Source: Tetragonia tetragonoides (taxonomy: Eukaryota > Streptophyta > Magnoliopsida > Caryophyllales > Aizoaceae). From it: DNA of 64,000 bases. Both the position numbers and the translations under genes were made by a program. Below are positions 37,430-51,800 of this stretch, piece by piece. The DNA lies in assembly GCA_038025085.1 (NCBI GenBank), contig CM076141.1, positions 24,118,501 through 24,182,500 of the forward strand. The letters run 5' to 3'. The notes under the pieces are model-generated. The model saw only the letters and a list, made by a program, of their open reading frames with translations, made no database searches and was not told where the DNA came from. Positions within the stretch are counted from its first letter, which is position 1; the number at the start of each line of letters is the position of its first letter.

Positions 37430-40400
37430 TTTGTAAACATCCTAGGTGTAGTTCCACACTCAAATGAATGCAAACAAAGTATTTGGATGATTTCTCTTAA
37501 TATACAACACAAAAGAAGTCAAATCTCTTTCACCCTACTCGAATGAGCTTTTAAAACGCGTAAATTCTTTCAACAGCTTGACTTGAAGCTTGTTTGTACT
37601 TTTAAACATCCTAGGTGTAGTTTCACACATTCAAATGAATGCAAACAAAGTATTTGGATGCTTTCTCTTAATATACAACACAAAAGAACTCAAATCTCTT
37701 TCACCCTACTCGTATGAGCTTTTAAAAAGCGTAAATGCATTCAAAACCTTGAGTTGAAACTTGTTTGTAACTGTAAACAAACTAGGTGTAGTGTCACACT
37801 CAAATGAATGTACACAAAGTATTTGGATGCTTTCTCTTAATATACAATACAAAAGCACTCAAATCTCTTTCACCCTACTCGTATGAGCTTTTAAAATGCG
37901 TAAATACATTCAAAAGCTTGAGTTGAAGCTTGTTTGTACTTGTAAACATCCTAGGTGTAGTTTCACACTCAAATGAATGCAAACAAAGTATTTGGATGCT
38001 TTCTCTTAATATACAACACAAAAGAACTCAAATCTCTTTCACCCTACTCGTATGAGCTTTTAAAACGCGTAAATGCATTCAAAAGCTTGAGTTGAAGCTT
38101 GTTTGTAACTGTAAACATCCTAGGTGTAGTTTCATACTCAAATGAAAGTACACAAAGTATTTGGATGCTTTCTCTTAATATACAAAACAAAAGAACAGAA
38201 ATCTCTTTCACCCTACTCGTATGAGCTTTTAAAATGCGTAAATACATTCAAAAGCTTGAGTTGAAGCTTGTTTGTACTTGTAAACATCCTAGGTGTAATT
38301 TCACACTCAAATGAATGCAAACAAAGTATTTGGATGCTTTCTCTTAATATACAACACAAAAGAACTCAAATCTCTTTCACCCTACTCGTTTGAGCTTTTC
38401 AAACGCGTAAATGCATTCAAAAGCTTGAGTTGAAGCTTGTTTGTAACTGTAAACATCCTAGGTGTAGTTTCACACTCAAATGAATGTACACAAAGTATTT
38501 GGATGCTTTCTCTTAATATACAATCCAAAAGAACTCAAATCTCTTACATCCTACTCGTATGAGCTTTTAAAATGGGTCAATACATTTAAAAGCTTGAGTT
38601 GAAGCTTGTTTGTACTTGTAAACATCCTAGGTGTAATTTCACACTCAAATGAATGCAAAAAAACTATTTGGATGCTTTCTCTTAATATACAACGCAAAAG
38701 AACTCAAATCTCTTTCACCCTACTCGTATGAGCTTTTAAAAACGCGTAAATGCATTCAAAAGCTTGAGTTGAAGCTTGTTTGTAAATGTAAACATCCTAG
38801 GTGTAGTTTCACACTCAAATGATTGCAAACAAAGTATTTGGATGCTTTCTCTTAATATACAACACAAACTAACTCAAATCTCTTTCACCCTACTCGCATG
38901 AGCTTTTAAAACGTGTAACTGCATTCAAAAGCATGAGTTGAAGCTTGTTTGTAACTGTAAACATCCTAGGTGTAGTTTCACACTCAAATGAATGCAAACA
39001 AAGTATTTTGATTCTTTCTCGTAATATACAACACAAAAGAACTCAATTTCTATCACCCTAGTCAAATGAATGTACACAAAGTAATTGGATGCTTTCTCTT
39101 AATATATAATCCAAAAGAACTCAAATCTCTTACATCCTACTCGTATGAGCTTTTAAAATGCGTCAATACATTTAAAAGCTTGAGTTGAAGCTTGTTTGTA
39201 CTTGTAAACATCCTAGGTGTAGTTCCACACTCAAATGAATGCAAACAAAGTATTTGGATGATTTCTCTTAATATACAACACAAAAGAACTCAAATCTCTT
39301 TCACCCTACTCGAATGAGCTTTTAAAACGCGTAAATTCATTCAACAGCTTGACTTGAAGCTTGTTTGTACTTTTAAACATCCTAGGTGTAGTTTCACACA
39401 TTCAAATGAATGCAAACAAAGTATTTGGATGCTTTCTCTTAATATACAACACAAAAGAACTCAAATCTCTTTCACCCTACTCGTATGAGCTTTTAAAAAG
39501 CGTAAATGCATTCAAAACCTTGAGTTGAAACTTGTTTGTAACTGTAAACAAACTAGGTGTAGTGTCACACTCAAATGAATGTACACAAAGTATTTGGATG
39601 CTTTCTCTTAATATACAATACAAAAGCACTCAAATCTCTTTCACCCTACTCGTATGAGCTTTTAAAATGCGTAAATACATTCAAAAGCTTGAGTTGAAGC
39701 TTGTTTGTACTTGTAAACATCCTAGGTGTAGTTTCACACTCAAATGAATGCAAACAAAGTATTTGGATGCTTTCTCTTAATATACAACACAAAAGAACTC
39801 AAATCTCTTTCACCCTACTCGTATGAGCTTTTAAAACGCGTAAATGCATTCAAAAGCTTGAGTTGAAGCTTGTTTGTAACTGTAAACATCCTAGGTGTAG
39901 TTTCATACTCAAATGAAAGTACACAAAGTATTTGGATGCTTTCTCTTAATATACAAAACAAAAGAACAGAAATCTCTTTCACCCTACTCGTATGAGCTTT
40001 TAAAATGCGTAAATACATTCAAAAGCTTGAGTTGAAGCTTGTTTGTACTTGTAAACATCCTAGGTGTAATTTCACACTCAAATGAATGCAAACAAAGTAT
40101 TTGGATGCTTTCTCTTAATATACAACACAAAAGAACTCAAATCTCTTTCACCCTACTCGTTTGAGCTTTTCAAACGCGTAAATGCATTCAAAAGCTTGAG
40201 TTGAAGCTTGTTTGTAACTGTAAACATCCTAGGTGTAGTTTCACACTCAAATGAATGTACACAAAGTATTTGGATGCTTTCTCTTAATATACAATCCAAA
40301 AGAACTCAAATCTCTTACATCCTACTCGTATGAGCTTTTAAAATGGGTCAATACATTTAAAAGCTTGAGTTGAAGCTTGTTTGTACTTGTAAACATCCTA

Positions 40401-41585
40401 GGTGTAATTTCACACTCAAATGAATGCAAAAAAACTATTTGGATGCTTTCTCTTAATATACAACGCAAAAGAACTCAAATCTCTTTCACCCTACTCGTAT
40501 GAGCTTTTAAAAACGCGTAAATGCATTCAAAAGCTTGAGTTGAAGCTTGTTTGTAAATGTAAACATCCTAGGTGTAGTTTCACACTCAAATGATTGCAAA
40601 CAAAGTATTTGGATGCTTTCTCTTAATATACAACACAAACTAACTCAAATCTCTTTCACCCTACTCGCATGAGCTTTTAAAACGTGTAACTGCATTCAAA
40701 AGCATGAGTTGAAGCTTGTTTGTAACTGTAAACATCCTAGGTGTAGTTTCACACTCAAATGAATGCAAACAAAGTATTTTGATTCTTTCTCGTAATATAC
40801 AACACAAAAGAACTCAATTTCTATCACCCTAGTCAAATGAATGTACACAAAGTAATTGGATGCTTTCTCTTAATATATAATCCAAAAGAACTCAAATCTC
40901 TTACATCCTACTCGTATGAGCTTTTAAAATGCGTCAATACATTTAAAAGCTTGAGTTGAAGCTTGTTTGTACTTGTAAACATCCTAGGTGTAGTTCCACA
41001 CTCAAATGAATGCAAACAAAGTATTTGGATGATTTCTCTTAATATACAACACAAAAGAACTCAAATCTCTTTCACCCTACTCGAATGAGCTTTTAAAACG
41101 CGTAAATTCATTCAACAGCTTGACTTGAAGCTTGTTTGTACTTTTAAACATCCTAGGTGTAGTTTCACACATTCAAATGAATGCAAACAAAGTATTTGGA
41201 TGCTTTCTCTTAATATACAACACAAAAGAACTCAAATCTCTTTCACCCTACTCGTATGAGCTTTTAAAAAGCGTAAATGCATTCAAAACCTTGAGTTGAA
41301 ACTTGTTTGTAACTGTAAACAAACTAGGTGTAGTTTCACGCTCAAATGAATGTACACAAAGTATTTGGATGCTTTCTCTTAATATACAATACAAAAGCAC
41401 TCAAATCTCTTTCACCCTACTCGTATGAGCTTTTAAAATGCGTAAATACATTCAAAAGCTTGAGTTGAAGCTTGTTTGTACTTGTAAACATCCTAGGTGT
41501 AGTTTCACACTCAAATGAATGCAAACAAAGTATTTGGATGCTTTCTCTTAATATACAACACAAAAGAACTCAAATCTCTTTCACG
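37430..41585 (+). repeat. 1771-bp higher-order repeat (about 2.3 copies)
   Basis: The marker AGTTCCACAC occurs at 37450, 39221 and 40992, a constant spacing of 1771 bp; longer blocks (38044/39815) agree. The unit equals 11 monomers minus about 88 bp. The shortfall is explained by one broken type B monomer in which CACCCTAGTC is joined directly to AAATGAATG (about 39063 and 40834). The third copy stops near 41585, where CACCCTACTC becomes CACGCTACTC. Confidence 0.88.
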
Positions 41586-42910
41586 CTACTCGTATGAGCT
41601 TTTAAAACTCGTAAATGCATTCAAAAGTTTGAGTTGAAGCTTTTTTGTAACTGTAAACATCCTAGGTGTAATTTCACACTCAAATGAATGCAAACAAAGT
41701 ATTTGGATGCTTTCTCTTAATATACAACACAAAAGAACACAATTTCTATCACCCTAGTCGTAAGAGCTGTTAAAACGCGTAAATTCATTCAACAGCTTGA
41801 GTTGAAGCTTGTTTGCACTTGTAAACATCCTAGGTGAAGTTTCACACTCAAATGAATGCAAACAAAGTATTTGGATGCTTTGTCTTAATATACAACACAA
41901 AAGAACTCAAATCTCTTTCACCCTTCTCGTATGAGCTTTTAAAAACGCGTAAATGCATTCAAAAGCTTAAGTTGAAGCTTGTTTGTAACTGTAAACATCC
42001 TAGGTATAGTTTCACACTCAAATGAATGCAAACAAAGTATTTGGATGCTTTCTCTTAATATACAGCACAAAAGAACTCAAATCTCTTTCACCCTACTCGT
42101 ATGAGCTTTTAAAACGCGTAAATGCATTCAAAAGCTTGAGTTGAAGCTTGTTTGTAACTGTAAACATCCTAGATATAGTTTCACACTCAAATGAATGCAA
42201 AAAAAGTATTTGGATGCTTTCTCTTAATATTCAACACAAAAGAACTCAAATCTCTTTCACCCTACTCGTATGAGCTTTTAAAACGTGTAAGTGCATTCAA
42301 AAGCTTGAGGCTTGATTGTAACTGTAAACATCCTAGGTGTAATTTCACACTCAAATGAATGCAAGCAACGTATTTGGATGCTTTCTCTTAATATACAACA
42401 CAAAAGAACTCAATTTCTATCACCATAGTCGTAAGAGCTGTTAAAACTCGTAAATTCATTCAACAGCTTGAGTTGAAGCTTGTTTGTACTTGTAAACATC
42501 CTAGGTGTAGTTTCAAACTCAAATGAATGTACACAAAGTATTTGGATGCTTTCTCTTAATATACAACACAAAAGAACTCAAATCTCTTTCACCCTACTCG
42601 TATGAGCTTTTAAAACGCGTAAATGCATTCAAACGCTTGAGTTGAAGCTTGTTTGTAACTGTAAACATCCTAGGTATAGTTTCACACTCAAATGAATGCA
42701 AACAAAGTATTTGGATGCTTTCTCTTAGTATACAACACAAAAGAACTCAAATCTCTTTCACCCTACTCGTATGAGCTTTTAAAACGCGTAAATGCATTCA
42801 AAAGCTTGAGTTGAAGCTTGTTTGTAACTGTAAACATCCTAGGTGTAGTTTCATACTCAAATGAAAGTACACAAAGTATTTGGATGCTTTCTCTTAATAT
42901 ACAAAACAAA

Positions 42911-45205
42911 AGAACAGAAATCTCTTACATCCTACTCGTATGAGCTTTTAAAATGGGTCAATACATTTAAAAGCTTGAGTTGAAGCTTGTTTGTACTTGT
43001 AAACATCCTAGGTGTAATTTCACACTCAAATGAATGCAAAAGAACTAATTGGATGCTTTCTCTTAATATACAACGCAAAAGAACTCAAATCTCTTTCACC
43101 CTACTCGTATGAGCTTTTAAAAACGCGTAAATGCATTCAAAAGCTTAAGTTGAAGCTTGTTTGTAACTGTAAACATCCTAGGTATAGTTTCCCACTCAAA
43201 TGAGTGCAAACAAAGTATTTGGATGCTTTCTCTTAATATACAAAACAAAAGAACTCAAATCTCTTTCACCCTACTCGTATGAGCTTTTAAAACTCGTAAA
43301 TGCATTCAAAAGTTTGAGTTGAAGCTTTTTTGTAACTGTAAACATCCTAGGTGTAATTTCACACTCAAATGAATGCAAACAAAGTATTTGGATGCTTTCT
43401 CTTAATATACAACACAAAAGAACACAATTTCTATCACCCTACTCGTAAGAGCTGTTAAAACGCGTAAATTCATTCAACAGCTTGAGTTGAAGCTTGTTTG
43501 CCCTTGTAAACATCCTAGGTGAAGTTTCACACTCAAATGAATGCAAACAAAGTATTTGGATGCTTTGTCTTAATATACAACACAAAAGAACTCAAATCTC
43601 TTTCACCCTTCTCGTATGAGCTTTTAAAAACGCGTAAATGCATTCAAAAGCTTAAGTTGAAGCTTGTTTGTAACTGTAAACATCCTAGGTATAGTTTCAC
43701 ACTCAAATGAATGCAAACAAAGTATTTGGATGCTTTCTCTTAGTATACAACACAAAAGAACTCAAATCTCTTTCACCCTACTCGTATGAGCTTTTAAAAC
43801 GCGTAAATATATTCAAAAGCTTGAGTTGAAGCTTGTTTGTAACTGTAAACATCCTAGGTGTAGTTTCATACTCAAATGAAAGTACACAAAGTATTTGGAT
43901 GCAAAACAAAAGAACAGAAATCTCTTACATCCTACTCGTATGAGCTTTTAAAATGGGTCAATACATTTAAAAGCTTGAGTTGAAGCTTGTTTGTACTTGT
44001 AAACATCCTAGGTGTAATTTCACACTCAAATGAATGCAAAAAAACTAATTGGATGCTTTCTCTTAATATACAACGCAAAAGAACTCAAATCTCTTTCACC
44101 CTACTCGTATGAGCTTTTAAAAACACGTAAATGCATTCAAAAGCTTAAGTTGAAGCTTGTTTGTAACTGTAAACATCCTAGGTATAGTTTCCCACTCAAA
44201 TGAGTGCAAACAAAGTATTTGGATGCTTTCTCTTAATATACAAAACAAAAGAACTCAAATCTCTTTCACCCTACTCGTATGAGCTTTTAAAACTCGTAAA
44301 TGCATTCAAAAGTTTGAGTTGAAGCTTTTTTGTAACTGTAAACATCCTAGGTGTAATTTCACACTCAAATGAATGCAAACAAAGTATTTGGATGCTTTCT
44401 CTTAATATACAACACAAAAGAACACAATTTCTATCACCCTACTCGTAAGAGCTGTTAAAACGCGTAAATTCATTCAACAGCTTGAGTTGAAGCTTGTTTG
44501 CACTTGTAAACATCCTAGGTGAAGTTTCACACTCAAATGAATGCAAACAAAGTATTTGGATGCTTTGTCTTAATATACAACACAAAAGAACTCAAATCTC
44601 TTTCACCCTTCTCGTATGAGCTTTTAAAAACGCGTAAATGCATTCAAAAGCTTAAGTTGAAGCTTGTTTGTAACTGTAAACATCCTAGGTATAGTTTCAC
44701 ACTCAAATGAATGCAAACAAAGTATTTGGATGCTTTCTCTTAGTATACAACACAAAAGAACTCAAATCTCTTTCACCCTACTCGTATGAGCTTTTAAAAC
44801 GCGTAAATGCATTTAAAAGCTTGAGTTGAAGCTTGTTTGTAACTGTAAACATCCTAGGTGTAGTTTCATACTCAAATGAAAGTACACAAAGTATTTGGAT
44901 GCAAAACAAAAGAACAGAAATCTCTTACATCCTACTCGTATGAGCTTTTAAAATGGGTCAATACATTCAAAAGCTTGAGTTGAAGCTTGTTTGTACTTGT
45001 AAACATCCTAGGTGTAATTTCACACTCAAATGAATGCAAAAAAACTAATTGGATGCTTTCTCTTAATATACAACGCAAAAGAACTCAAATCTCTTTCACC
45101 CTACTCGTATGAGCTTTTAAAAACGCGTAAATGCATTCAAAAGCTTAAGTTGAAGCTTGTTTGTAACTGTAAACATCCTAGGTATAGTTTCCCACTCAAA
45201 TGAAT
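42911..45205 (+). repeat. 1000-bp higher-order repeat (about 2.3 copies)
   Basis: Blocks starting AGAACAGAAA recur at 42911, 43911 and 44911, exactly 1000 bp apart, as do blocks at 43519 and 44519. The unit is a hexamer minus about 15 bp: near 43900 and 44900 one monomer reads TTTGGATGCAAAACAAAAG, lacking the TTTCTCTTAATATAC stretch. The same 15-bp deletion reappears near 50397 in the 5.5-kb duplicate. Confidence 0.87.
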
Positions 45206-48200
45206 GCAAAAAAAGTATTTGGATGCTTTCTCTTAATATTCAACACAAAAGAACTCAAATCTCTTTCACCCTACTCGTATGAGCTTTTAAAACGTGTAAG
45301 TGCATTCAAAAGCTTGAGGCTTGATTGTAACTGTAAACATCCTAGGTGTAATTTCACACTCAAATGAATGCAAGCAACGTATTTGGATGCTTTCTCTTAA
45401 TATACAACACAAAAGAACTCAATTTCTATCACCATAGTCGTAAGAGCTGTTAAAACTCGTAAATTCATTCAACAGCTTGAGTTGAAGCTTGTTTGTACTT
45501 GTAAACATCCTAGGTGTAGTTTCAAACTCAAATGAATGTACACAAAGTATTTGGATGCTTTCTCTTAATATACAACACAAAAGAACTCAAATCTCTTTCA
45601 CCCTACTCGTATAAGCTTTTAAAACGCGTAAATGCATTCAAACGCTTGAGTTGAAGCTTGTTTGTAACTGTAAACATCCTAGGTATAGTTTCACACTCAA
45701 ATGAATGCAAACAAAGTATTTGGATGCTTTCTCTTAATATACAACACAAAAGAACTCAAATCTCTTTCACCCTACTCGTATGAGCTTTTAAAACGCGTAA
45801 ATGAATTCAAAAGCTTGAGTTGAAGCTTGTTTGTAACTGTAAACATCCTAGGTGTAGTTTCATACTCAAATGAAAGTACACAAAGTATTTGGATGCTTTC
45901 TCTTAATATACAAAACAAAAGAACAGAAATCTCTTACATCCTACTCGTATGAGCTTTTAAAATGGGTCAATACATTTAAAAGCTTGAGTTGAAGCTTGTT
46001 TGTACTTGTAAACATCCTAGGTGTAATTTCACACTCAAATGAATGCAAAAAAACTAATTGGATGCTTTCTCTTAATATACAACGCAAAAGAACTCAAATC
46101 TCTTTCACCCTACTCGTATGAGCTTTTAAAAACGCGTAAATGCATTCAAAAGCTTAAGTTGAAGCTTGTTTGTAACTGTAAACATCCTAGGTATAGTTTC
46201 CCACTCAAATGAGTGCAAACAAAGTATTTGGATGCTTTCTCTTAATATACAAAACAAAAGAACTCAAATCTCTTTCACCCTACTCGTATGAACTTTTAAA
46301 ACTCGTAAATGCATTCAAAAGTTTGAGTTGAAGCTTTTTTGTAACTGTAAACATCCTAGGTGTAATTTCACACTCAAATGAATGCAAACAAAGTATTTGG
46401 ATGCTTTCTCTTAATATACAACACAAAAGAACACAATTTCTATCACCCTACTCGTAAGAGCTGTTAAAACGCGTAAATTCATTCAACAGCTTGAGTTGAA
46501 GCTTGTTTGCACTTGTAAACATCCTAGGTGAAGTTTCACACTCAAATGAATGCAAACAAAGTATTTGGATGCTTTGTCTTAATATACAACACAAAAGAAC
46601 TCAAATCTCTTTCACCCTTCTCGTATGAGCTTTTAAAAACGCGTAAATGCATTCAAAAGCTTAAGTTGAAGCTTGTTTGTAACTGTAAACATCCTAGGTA
46701 TAGTTTCACACTCAAATGAATGCAAACAAAGTATTTGGATGCTTTCTCTTAGTATACAACACAAAAGAACTCAAATCTCTTTCACCCTACTCGTATGAGC
46801 TTTTAAAACGCGTAAATGCATTCAAAAGCTTGAGTTGAAGCTTGTTTGTAACTGTAAACATCCTAGATATAGTTTCACACTCAAATGAATGCAAAAAAAG
46901 TATTTGGATGCTTTCTCTTAATATTAAACACAAAAGAACTCAAATCTCTTTCACCCTACTCGTATGAGCTTTTAAAACGTGTAAGTGCATTCAAAAGCTT
47001 GAGGCTTGATTGTAACTGTAAACATCCTAGGTGTAATTTCACACTCAAATGAATGCAAGCAACGTATTTGGATGCTTTCTCTTAATATACAACACAAAAG
47101 AACTCAATTTCTATCACCATAGTCGTAAGAGCTGTTAAAACTCGTAAATTCATTCAACAGCTTGAGTTGAAGCTTGTTTGTACTTGTAAACATCCTAGGT
47201 GTAGTTTCAAACTCAAATGAATGTACACAAAGTATTTGGATGCTTTCTCTTAATATACAACACAAAAGAACTCAAATCTCTTTCACCCTACTCGTATGAG
47301 CTTTTAAAACGCGTAAATGCATTCAAAAGCCTGAGTTGAAGCTTGTTTGTAACTGTAAACATCCTAGGTGTAGTTTCACACTCAAATGAATGCAAACAAC
47401 GTATTTGGATGCTTTCTCTTAATATACAACACAAAAGAACTCAAATCTCTTTCATCCTACTCGTATGAGCTTTTAAAACGCGTATATGCATTCAAAAGCA
47501 TGAGTTGAAGCTTGTTTGTACTTGTAAACATCCTAGGTGTAGTTTCACACTAAAATGAATGCAAACAAAGTATTTGGATGCTTTCTCTTAATATACAACA
47601 CAAAAGAACTCAAATCTCTTTCACCCTACTCGTATGAGCTTTTAAAACGCGTAAATGCATTCAAAAGCTTGAGTCGAAGCTTGTTTGTAACTGTAAACAT
47701 CCTAGATGTAGTTTCACACTCAAATGATTGCAAACAAAGTATTTGGATTCTTTCTCTTAATATACAACACAAAAGAACTCAATTTCTATCACCCTAGTCG
47801 TAAGAGCTGTTAAAACGCGTAAATTCATTCAACAGCTTGAGTAGAAGCTTGTTTGTACTTGTAAACATCCTAGGTGTAGTTTCACACTCAAATGAATGCA
47901 AACAAAGTATTTGGATGCTTTCTCTTAATATACAACAGAAAAGAACTCAAATCTCTTTCACCCTACTCGTATGAGCTTTTAAAACGCGTAAATGCATTCA
48001 GAAGCTTGAGTTGAAGCTTGTTTGTAACTGTAAACATCCTAGGTGTAATTTCACACTCAAATTAATTCAAACAAAGTATTTGGATGCTTTCTCTTAATAT
48101 ACAACACAAAAGAACTCAATTTCTATCACCCTACTCGTAAGAGCTGTTAAAACGCGTAAATACATTCAAAAGCTTGAGGTGAAGCTTGTTTGTACTTGTA

Positions 48201-48689
48201 AACATCCTAGGTGTAGTTTCACACTCAAATGAATGCAAACAAAGTATTTGGATGCTTTCTCTTAATATACAACACAAAAGAACTCAAATCTCTTTCATCC
48301 TACTCGTATGAGCTTTTAAAACGCGTAAATGCATTCAAAAGCATGAGATGAAGCTTGTTTGTACTTGTAAACATCCTAGGTGTAGTTTCACACTCAAATG
48401 AATGCAAACAAAGTATTTGGATGCTTTCTCTTAATATACAACACAAAAGAACTCAAATCTCTTTCACCCTACTCGTATGAGCTTTTAAAACGCGTAAATG
48501 CCATCAAAAGCTTGAGTTGAAGCTTGTTTGTAACTGTAAACATCCTAGGTGTAGTTTCACACTCAAATGAATGCAAACAAATTATTTGGATGCTTTCTCT
48601 TAATATACAACACAAAAGAACTAATATCTCTTTCACCCTACTCGTATGAGCTTTTAAAACGTGTAAATGCATTCAAAAGCTTGACTTGA

Positions 48690-48820
48690 AGCTTGTTTGC
48701 AATTTAACACATTCTTGGTGTAGTTTCATACTCAAAAGAATGCAAACAAAACATTTGGGCGCTTTCTCTTCATATACAACAGAAAAGAAATCAAATCTCT
48801 TTCACCCTACTTGTAACTGT
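48690..48820 (+). repeat. Divergent, internally deleted monomer (copy 1)
   Basis: This monomer differs from the consensus at many sites: TTTAACACATTCTTGGTGTAG replaces the usual GTAAACATCCTAGG block, followed by TACTCAAAAGAATGC, ACATTTGGGCGC and ACAGAAAAGAAATC. It then jumps from CACCCTACT to TGTAACTG at about 48812, losing some 66 bp. It is a minor subfamily that also occurs in the inverted block. Confidence 0.8.
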
Positions 48821-51800
48821 AAACATCCTAGGTGTAATTTCACACTCAAATTAATTCAAACAAAGTATTTGGATGCTTTCTCTTAATATACAACACAAAA
48901 GAACTCAATTTCTATCACCCTACTCGTAAGAGCTGTTAAAACGCGTAAATTCATTCAACAGCTTGAGTTGAAGCTTGTTTGTACTTGTAAACATCCTTGA
49001 TGTAGTTTCACACTCAAATGAATGCAAACAAAGTATTTGGATACTTTCTCTTTATATACAACACAAAAGAACTCAAATCTCTTTCACCCTACTCGTATGA
49101 GCTTTTAAAACGCGTAAATGCATTCAAACGCTTGAGTTGAAGCTTGTTTGTAACTGTAAACATCCTAGGTATAGTTTCACACTCAAATGAATGCAAACAA
49201 AGTATTTGGATGCTTTCTCTTAATATACAACACAAAAGACTCAAATCTCTTTCACCCTACTCGTATGAGCTTTTAAAACGCGTAAATGCATTCAAAAGCT
49301 TGAGTTGAAGCTTGTTTGTAACTGTAAACATCCTAGGTGTAGTTTCATACTCAAATGAAAGTACACAAAGTATTTGGATGCTTTCTCTTAATATACAAAA
49401 CAAAAGAACAGAAATCTCTTACATCCTACTCGTATGAGCTTTTAAAATGGGTCAATACATTTAAAAGCTTGAGTTGAAGCTTGTTTGTACTTGTAAACAT
49501 CCTAGGTGTAATTTCACACTCAAATGAATGCAAAAAAACTAATTGGATGCTTTCTCTTAATATACAACGCAAAAGAACTCAAATCTCTTTCACCCTACTC
49601 GTATGAGCTTTTAAAAACGCGTAAATGCATTCAAAAGCTTAAGTTGAAGCTTGTTTGTAACTGTAAACATCCTAGGTATAGTTTCCCACTCAAATGAGTG
49701 CAAACAAAGTATTTGGATGCTTTCTCTTAATATACAAAACAAAAGAACTCAAATCTCTTTCACCCTACTCGTATGAGCTTTTAAAACTCGTAAATGCATT
49801 CAAAAGTTTGAGTTGAAGCTTTTTTGTAACTGTAAACATCCTAGGTGTAATTTCACACTCAAATGAATGCAAACAAAGTATTTGGATGCTTTCTCTTAAT
49901 ATACAACACAAAAGAACACAATTTCTATCACCCTACTCGTAAGAGCTGTTAAAACGCGTAAATTCATTCAACAGCTTGAGTTGAAGCTTGTTTGCACTTG
50001 TAAACATCCTAGGTGAAGTTTCACACTCAAATGAATGCAAACAAAGTATTTGGATGCTTTGTCTTAATATACAACACAAAAGAACTCAAATCTCTTTCAC
50101 CCTTCTCGTATGAGCTTTTAAAAACGCGTAAATGCATTCAAAAGCTTAAGTTGAAGCTTGTTTGTAACTGTAAACATCCTAGGTATAGTTTCACACTCAA
50201 ATGAATGCAAACAAAGTATTTGGATGCTTTCTCTTAGTATACAACACAAAAGAACTCAAATCTCTTTCACCCTACTCGTATGAGCTTTTAAAACGCGTAA
50301 AGGCATTTAAAAGCTTGAGTTGAAGCTTGTTTGTAACTGTAAACATCCTAGGTGTAGTTTCATACTCAAATGAAAGTACACAAAGTATTTGGATGCAAAA
50401 CAAAAGAACAGAAATCTCTTACATCCTACTCGTATGAGCTTTTAAAATGGGTCAATACATTCAAAAGCATGAGTTGAAGCTTGTTTGTACTTGTAAACAT
50501 CCTAGGTGTAATTTCACACTCAAATAAATGCAAAAAAACTAATTGGATGCTTTCTCTTAATATACAACGCAAAAGAACTCAAATCTCTTTCACCCTACTC
50601 GTATGAGCTTTTAAAAACGCGTAAATGCATTCAAAAGCTTAAGTTGAAGCTTGTTTGTAACTGTAAACATCCTAGGTATAGTTTCCCACTCAAATGAATG
50701 CAAAAAAAGTATTTGGATGCTTTCTCTTAATATTCAACACAAAAGAACTCAAATCTCTTTCACCCTACTCGTATGAGCTTTTAAAACGTGTAAGTGCATT
50801 CAAAAGCTTGAGGCTTGATTGTAACTGTAAACATCCTAGGTGTAATTTCACACTCAAATGAATGCAAGCAACGTATTTGGATGCTTTCTCTTAATATACA
50901 ACACAAAAGAACTCAATTTCTATCACCATAGTCGTAAGAGCTGTTAAAACTCGTAAATTCATTCAACAGCTTGAGTTGAAGCTTGTTTGTACTTGTAAAC
51001 ATCCTAGGTGTAGTTTCAAACTCAAATGAATGTACACAAAGTATTTGGATGCTTTCTCTTAATATACAACACAAAAGAACTCAAATCTCTTTCACCCTAC
51101 TCGTATAAGCTTTTAAAACGCGTAAATGCATTCAAACGCTTGAGTTGAAGCTTGTTTGTAACTGTAAACATCCTAGGTATAGTTTCACACTCAAATGAAT
51201 GCAAACAAAGTATTTGGATGCTTTCTCTTAATATACAACACAAAAGAACTCAAATCTCTTTCACCCTACTCGTATGAGCTTTTAAAACGCGTAAATGAAT
51301 TCAAAAGCTTGAGTTGAAGCTTGTTTGTAACTGTAAACATCCTAGGTGTAGTTTCATACTCAAATGAAAGTACACAAAGTATTTGGATGCTTTCTCTTAA
51401 TATACAAAACAAAAGAACAGAAATCTCTTACATCCTACTCGTATGAGCTTTTAAAATGGGTCAATACATTTAAAAGCTTGAGTTGAAGCTTGTTTGTACT
51501 TGTAAACATCCTAGGTGTAATTTCACACTCAAATGAATGCAAAAAAACTAATTGGATGCTTTCTCTTAATATACAACGCAAAAGAACTCAAATCTCTTTC
51601 ACCCTACTCGTATGAGCTTTTAAAAACGCGTAAATGCATTCAAAAGCTTAAGTTGAAGCTTGTTTGTAACTGTAAACATCCTAGGTATAGTTTCCCACTC
51701 AAATGAGTGCAAACAAAGTATTTGGATGCTTTCTCTTAATATACAAAACAAAAGAACTCAAATCTCTTTCACCCTACTCGTATGAGCTTTTAAAACTCGT

